NCBI GenBank assembly: GCA_028701415.1
Contig: JAQVQU010000030.1
Span: forward strand, 8,456-17,242
Reading direction: 5' to 3'
DNA from: Clostridia bacterium
Lineage (GTDB): Bacteria; Bacillota; Clostridia; Christensenellales; DTU072
Length of the DNA: 8,787 nt
The notes under the pieces are model-generated. The model worked only from the letters and a program-made list of their open reading frames with translations. It was not told the DNA's origin and ran no database searches. Shown here piece by piece: positions 7,596 to 8,787 of the stretch; position 1 is the first letter of the stretch, and the number at the start of each line of letters is the position of its first letter. Made by a program: the position numbers and the translations under genes.

Positions 7596-7661
7596 TTATA
7601 ATTTACCAGTCAAAGCCATAGTTATAACGGCCATTCTTACAAAAACACCGTTAGTCATTTG
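7464..7661 (-). repeat. Three tandem 66-base copies of the pyrB 3' end
   Basis: The final 22 codons of pyrB (7596-7661, stop included) are followed on the minus strand by two more copies at 7530-7595 and 7464-7529, with an exact 66-base period. By my count each extra copy matches the pyrB copy at 58 of 66 bases, and the two match each other at 54. Two blocks are identical in all three copies: 15 bases reading ttaccagtcaaagcc on the plus strand (from 7471, 7537 and 7603) and 13 bases reading taacggccattct. The unit encodes the C-terminal helix of PyrB. A 15-base stretch at 7449-7463, just before the pyrC ribosome binding site, resembles the start of a fourth unit with a short deletion. Confidence 0.95.
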
Positions 7662-8468
7662 TTTGTATATCCTACTTCTTTCACATTCCACTACATCATT
7701 GTGTATCTCAATTCCCCTGTTTACTGGTGCGGGGTGCATTATTATAGCTCCTTCTTTCATATTTGAAACTCTTTCAAGAGTCATACCATATTTTTCCAAG
7801 TACTCTTCTTTGGTAATATTCATTGAATCTTGATGCCTTTCGAATTGAACCCTAAGCAAATTTATTACATCACATTCTCTTACAGCATCATCTATTTCTA
7901 TGTATTCACCTGTGGTATCCTTGTACTGCTCGGGGCCGGAAACGTAAACATTCATCCCGAGTCTCTTCATGACTTCGGCGTTTCCATGGGCTACCCTTGA
8001 GTGAGAGATATCTCCCACCATGGCGACCTTCAGCCCTTCATATCTTCCGAACTCCTCATAAATTGTCATAAGGTCCAAAAGAGTTTGAGTGGGATGATCT
8101 GATGTTCCATCCCCGCCATTAAAAATAGGGATCCCGACTCCCTCGAGATCCTTATAATAAACATCCTGTGTGTGCCTGATTACTACACCATCTACACCGA
8201 GCGCTTCAAACGTCCTAACAGTGTCATAAAGTGTCTCACCCTTGTAAACACTACTACCTGCAAGATTAAATGACAAAGGTGTAATACCTAAGTTAAGCAT
8301 TGCCATTTGAAAGCTATATTGAGTTCTAGTGGAGTTTTCGTAAAAAAGCGTAACCATCTTTTTCTCGGGGAAGGTCACTCTAAGCCCGTTTTTAAAATCA
8401 AGGGCCAAATTGATTATGTCATTAATCATTTCTTTTGGAATTGTCTTAAGTGTCAATAATCCTTTCAT
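7596..8468 (-). CDS. pyrB: Aspartate carbamoyltransferase catalytic subunit
   Basis: PyrB transfers the carbamoyl group of carbamoyl phosphate to aspartate, the committed step of the pathway, as a cytosolic trimer. The 290-residue protein has the expected length. The carbamoyl phosphate loop is ENSTRT (44-49), followed by the mobile-loop Lys76 in YKGET, HPTQ (125-128), HSRVAHG (156-162) with Arg158, LRVQFER (205-211) with the aspartate-binding Arg206, and HPAPVNRG (245-252). The last helix, NGVFVRMAVITMAL (273-286), is the part duplicated downstream. STRTQYSFQ departs slightly from the common STRTRxSFE, but not at known substrate-binding positions. No pyrI regulatory gene is adjacent, so the enzyme resembles the unregulated Bacillus-type trimer. 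The start is ATG, four bases after GAGGGTGG. It is the first gene of the operon, about 35 bases from the proposed -10 box. Confidence 0.98.
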   Translation of the reverse strand: MKGLLTLKTIPKEMINDIINLALDFKNGLRVTFPEKKMVTLFYENSTRTQYSFQMAMLNLGITPLSFNLAGSSVYKGETLYDTVRTFEALGVDGVVIRHTQDVYYKDLEGVGIPIFNGGDGTSDHPTQTLLDLMTIYEEFGRYEGLKVAMVGDISHSRVAHGNAEVMKRLGMNVYVSGPEQYKDTTGEYIEIDDAVRECDVINLLRVQFERHQDSMNITKEEYLEKYGMTLERVSNMKEGAIIMHPAPVNRGIEIHNDVVECERSRIYKQMTNGVFVRMAVITMALTGKL

Positions 8469-8501
8469 AATTCCACCCTCTATATTTTTACCTTGTCTTT
8501 T

Positions 8502-8531
8502 ATAATATCATACTATCTATAGATTATCCAA
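8502..8531 (-). promoter_or_regulatory. Proposed sigma-70-type promoter of the pyr operon
   Basis: On the minus strand TTGGAT (8526-8531) and TATTAT (8502-8507) are separated by 18 bases and lie just upstream of pyrB. Transcription from here would give a leader of only about 25-30 bases, too short for a PyrR-type attenuator. The match is fair in an AT-rich region, and other -10-like hexamers (TATGAT) are nearby, so the exact boxes are uncertain. Confidence 0.5.
8515..8524. promoter_or_regulatory. 10-base palindrome in the pyr promoter spacer, possible operator
   Basis: ATCTATAGAT is a perfect 10-base palindrome lying between the proposed -35 and -10 boxes. This is a common place for a repressor site, but short AT-rich palindromes also arise by chance. 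No regulator is encoded in the window. Confidence 0.3.
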
Positions 8532-8615
8532 CAGAATTTGTTTTATGATTCAATGTTTTTTAAGGATATAAAGAAAAGCCATAGAAATCTAATCCGAAAG
8601 AATTATCGTTATTTC

Positions 8616-8692
8616 TCATTCAAATCTACTCAACTTTTCAAACTCATCAAACCCTTCTTTGTTCCCCCAAAATCCTTAATCCTATAAATCAT
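8616..8692 (-). pseudogene. Short, probably frameshifted ORF upstream of pyrB
   Basis: An ATG at 8692 follows GGAG by eight bases, a good ribosome binding site, and opens a 20-codon frame starting MIYRIKDFGG and stopping at 8630. If one base is restored in the GATTTTGGGGG run (about 8668-8677), the reading continues as WGNKEGFDEFEKLSRFE to a stop at 8616, with a more natural charged composition. I do not recognise the product. It may be the 5' stub of a decayed gene, a sequencing error in a homopolymer, or a leader peptide. It has no visible link to pyrimidine metabolism. Confidence 0.35.
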
Positions 8693-8732
8693 TGCATCTT
8701 CTCCTTTTTTACTTTCTAATTAAAGAACCTTG

Positions 8733-8749
8733 ATATAGAATTTCTACAT
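8733..8749. promoter_or_regulatory. Near-perfect inverted repeat upstream of the short ORF
   Basis: The 17 bases atatagaatttctacat form two 8-base arms around a single central base, with one mismatched pair. They lie about 40 bases upstream of the ATG of the short ORF. The shape fits a dimeric repressor site, but the sequence is AT-rich and no clear promoter boxes flank it. Confidence 0.25.
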
Positions 8750-8787
8750 TTTTAATATTCCTATCACTAAATTTAACATTTGAAAAA

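Larger units (their letters stand above)
8469..8787. other. AT-rich region upstream of the pyr operon
   Basis: This 319-base stretch holds the proposed pyr promoter, its palindrome, the short frameshifted ORF and the 17-base inverted repeat. I found no PyrR-binding loop, antiterminator/terminator pair, riboswitch or tRNA. No intact gene lies here on either strand, and no strong terminator separates the short ORF from the pyr promoter. Confidence 0.6.

Noticed and set aside
7559..7653. Hairpin TAACGG...CCGTTA within the repeats as a regulatory RNA element
   Set aside because: The stem is only six pairs with a 17-base loop. It is present in two copies (7559-7587 and 7625-7653) but broken in the third, and in pyrB it simply reflects codons. 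There is no evidence of selection on pairing.
7464..7661. CRISPR array or MITE
   Set aside because: The 66-base units are contiguous with no spacers, and the first unit is the coding end of pyrB, so this is gene-end duplication. No terminal inverted repeats or target duplications are seen.
7516..7833. Open plus-strand frame across the tandem repeats with a repeating LPVKAIVITAIL-like peptide
   Set aside because: It is the antisense of pyrB and its duplicated ends. The repetition follows from the 66-base period, there is no convincing ribosome binding site, and the peptide continues into antisense of conserved pyrB codons.

Overview
The window is almost entirely one minus-strand pyrimidine biosynthesis operon. 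In transcription order (right to left) it reads pyrB, pyrC, carA, carB, pyrK, pyrD, running from about 8468 down to 75. The AT-rich sequence, the purine-rich Shine-Dalgarno sites, the NAD-type dihydroorotate dehydrogenase (PyrK plus class 1B PyrD) and a gene order matching the core of the Bacillus pyr operon all point to a low-G+C Firmicute (Bacillota), probably an anaerobic clostridial or Tissierellia-like organism. I cannot name a genus. The operon lacks pyrR, pyrP, pyrI, pyrF and pyrE, at least within this window.

The enzymes lead from bicarbonate to orotate. CarA/CarB make carbamoyl phosphate, PyrB joins it to aspartate, PyrC closes the ring to dihydroorotate, and PyrD/PyrK oxidise that to orotate with electrons passing to NAD+. 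The last two steps (PyrE, PyrF) must be encoded elsewhere.

The most striking point is in carA. The gene is full length and uninterrupted, but the whole glutaminase catalytic triad is gone: the nucleophile Cys is Gly250, and the His and Glu of the usual FHPE motif are Glu335 and Asn337. The glutamine-binding HQ pair is also replaced. This predicts a carbamoyl phosphate synthetase that cannot hydrolyse glutamine and uses free ammonia, a bacterial parallel to vertebrate mitochondrial CPS1. The CarB synthetase motifs I checked look intact.

The second notable structure lies between pyrB and pyrC. The last 66 bases of pyrB (22 codons including the stop) occur three times in tandem with an exact 66-base period. 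The two extra copies lie after the pyrB stop, in its reading frame but carrying their own premature stops. They fill nearly all of the 156-base gap to pyrC.

Upstream of pyrB (8469-8787) there is a plausible sigma-70-type promoter with a 10-base perfect palindrome in its spacer, a short leader with no visible PyrR attenuator, and further upstream a short ORF with a good ribosome binding site that looks frameshifted. The left edge (1-74) holds only AT-rich sequence with a spaced inverted repeat.
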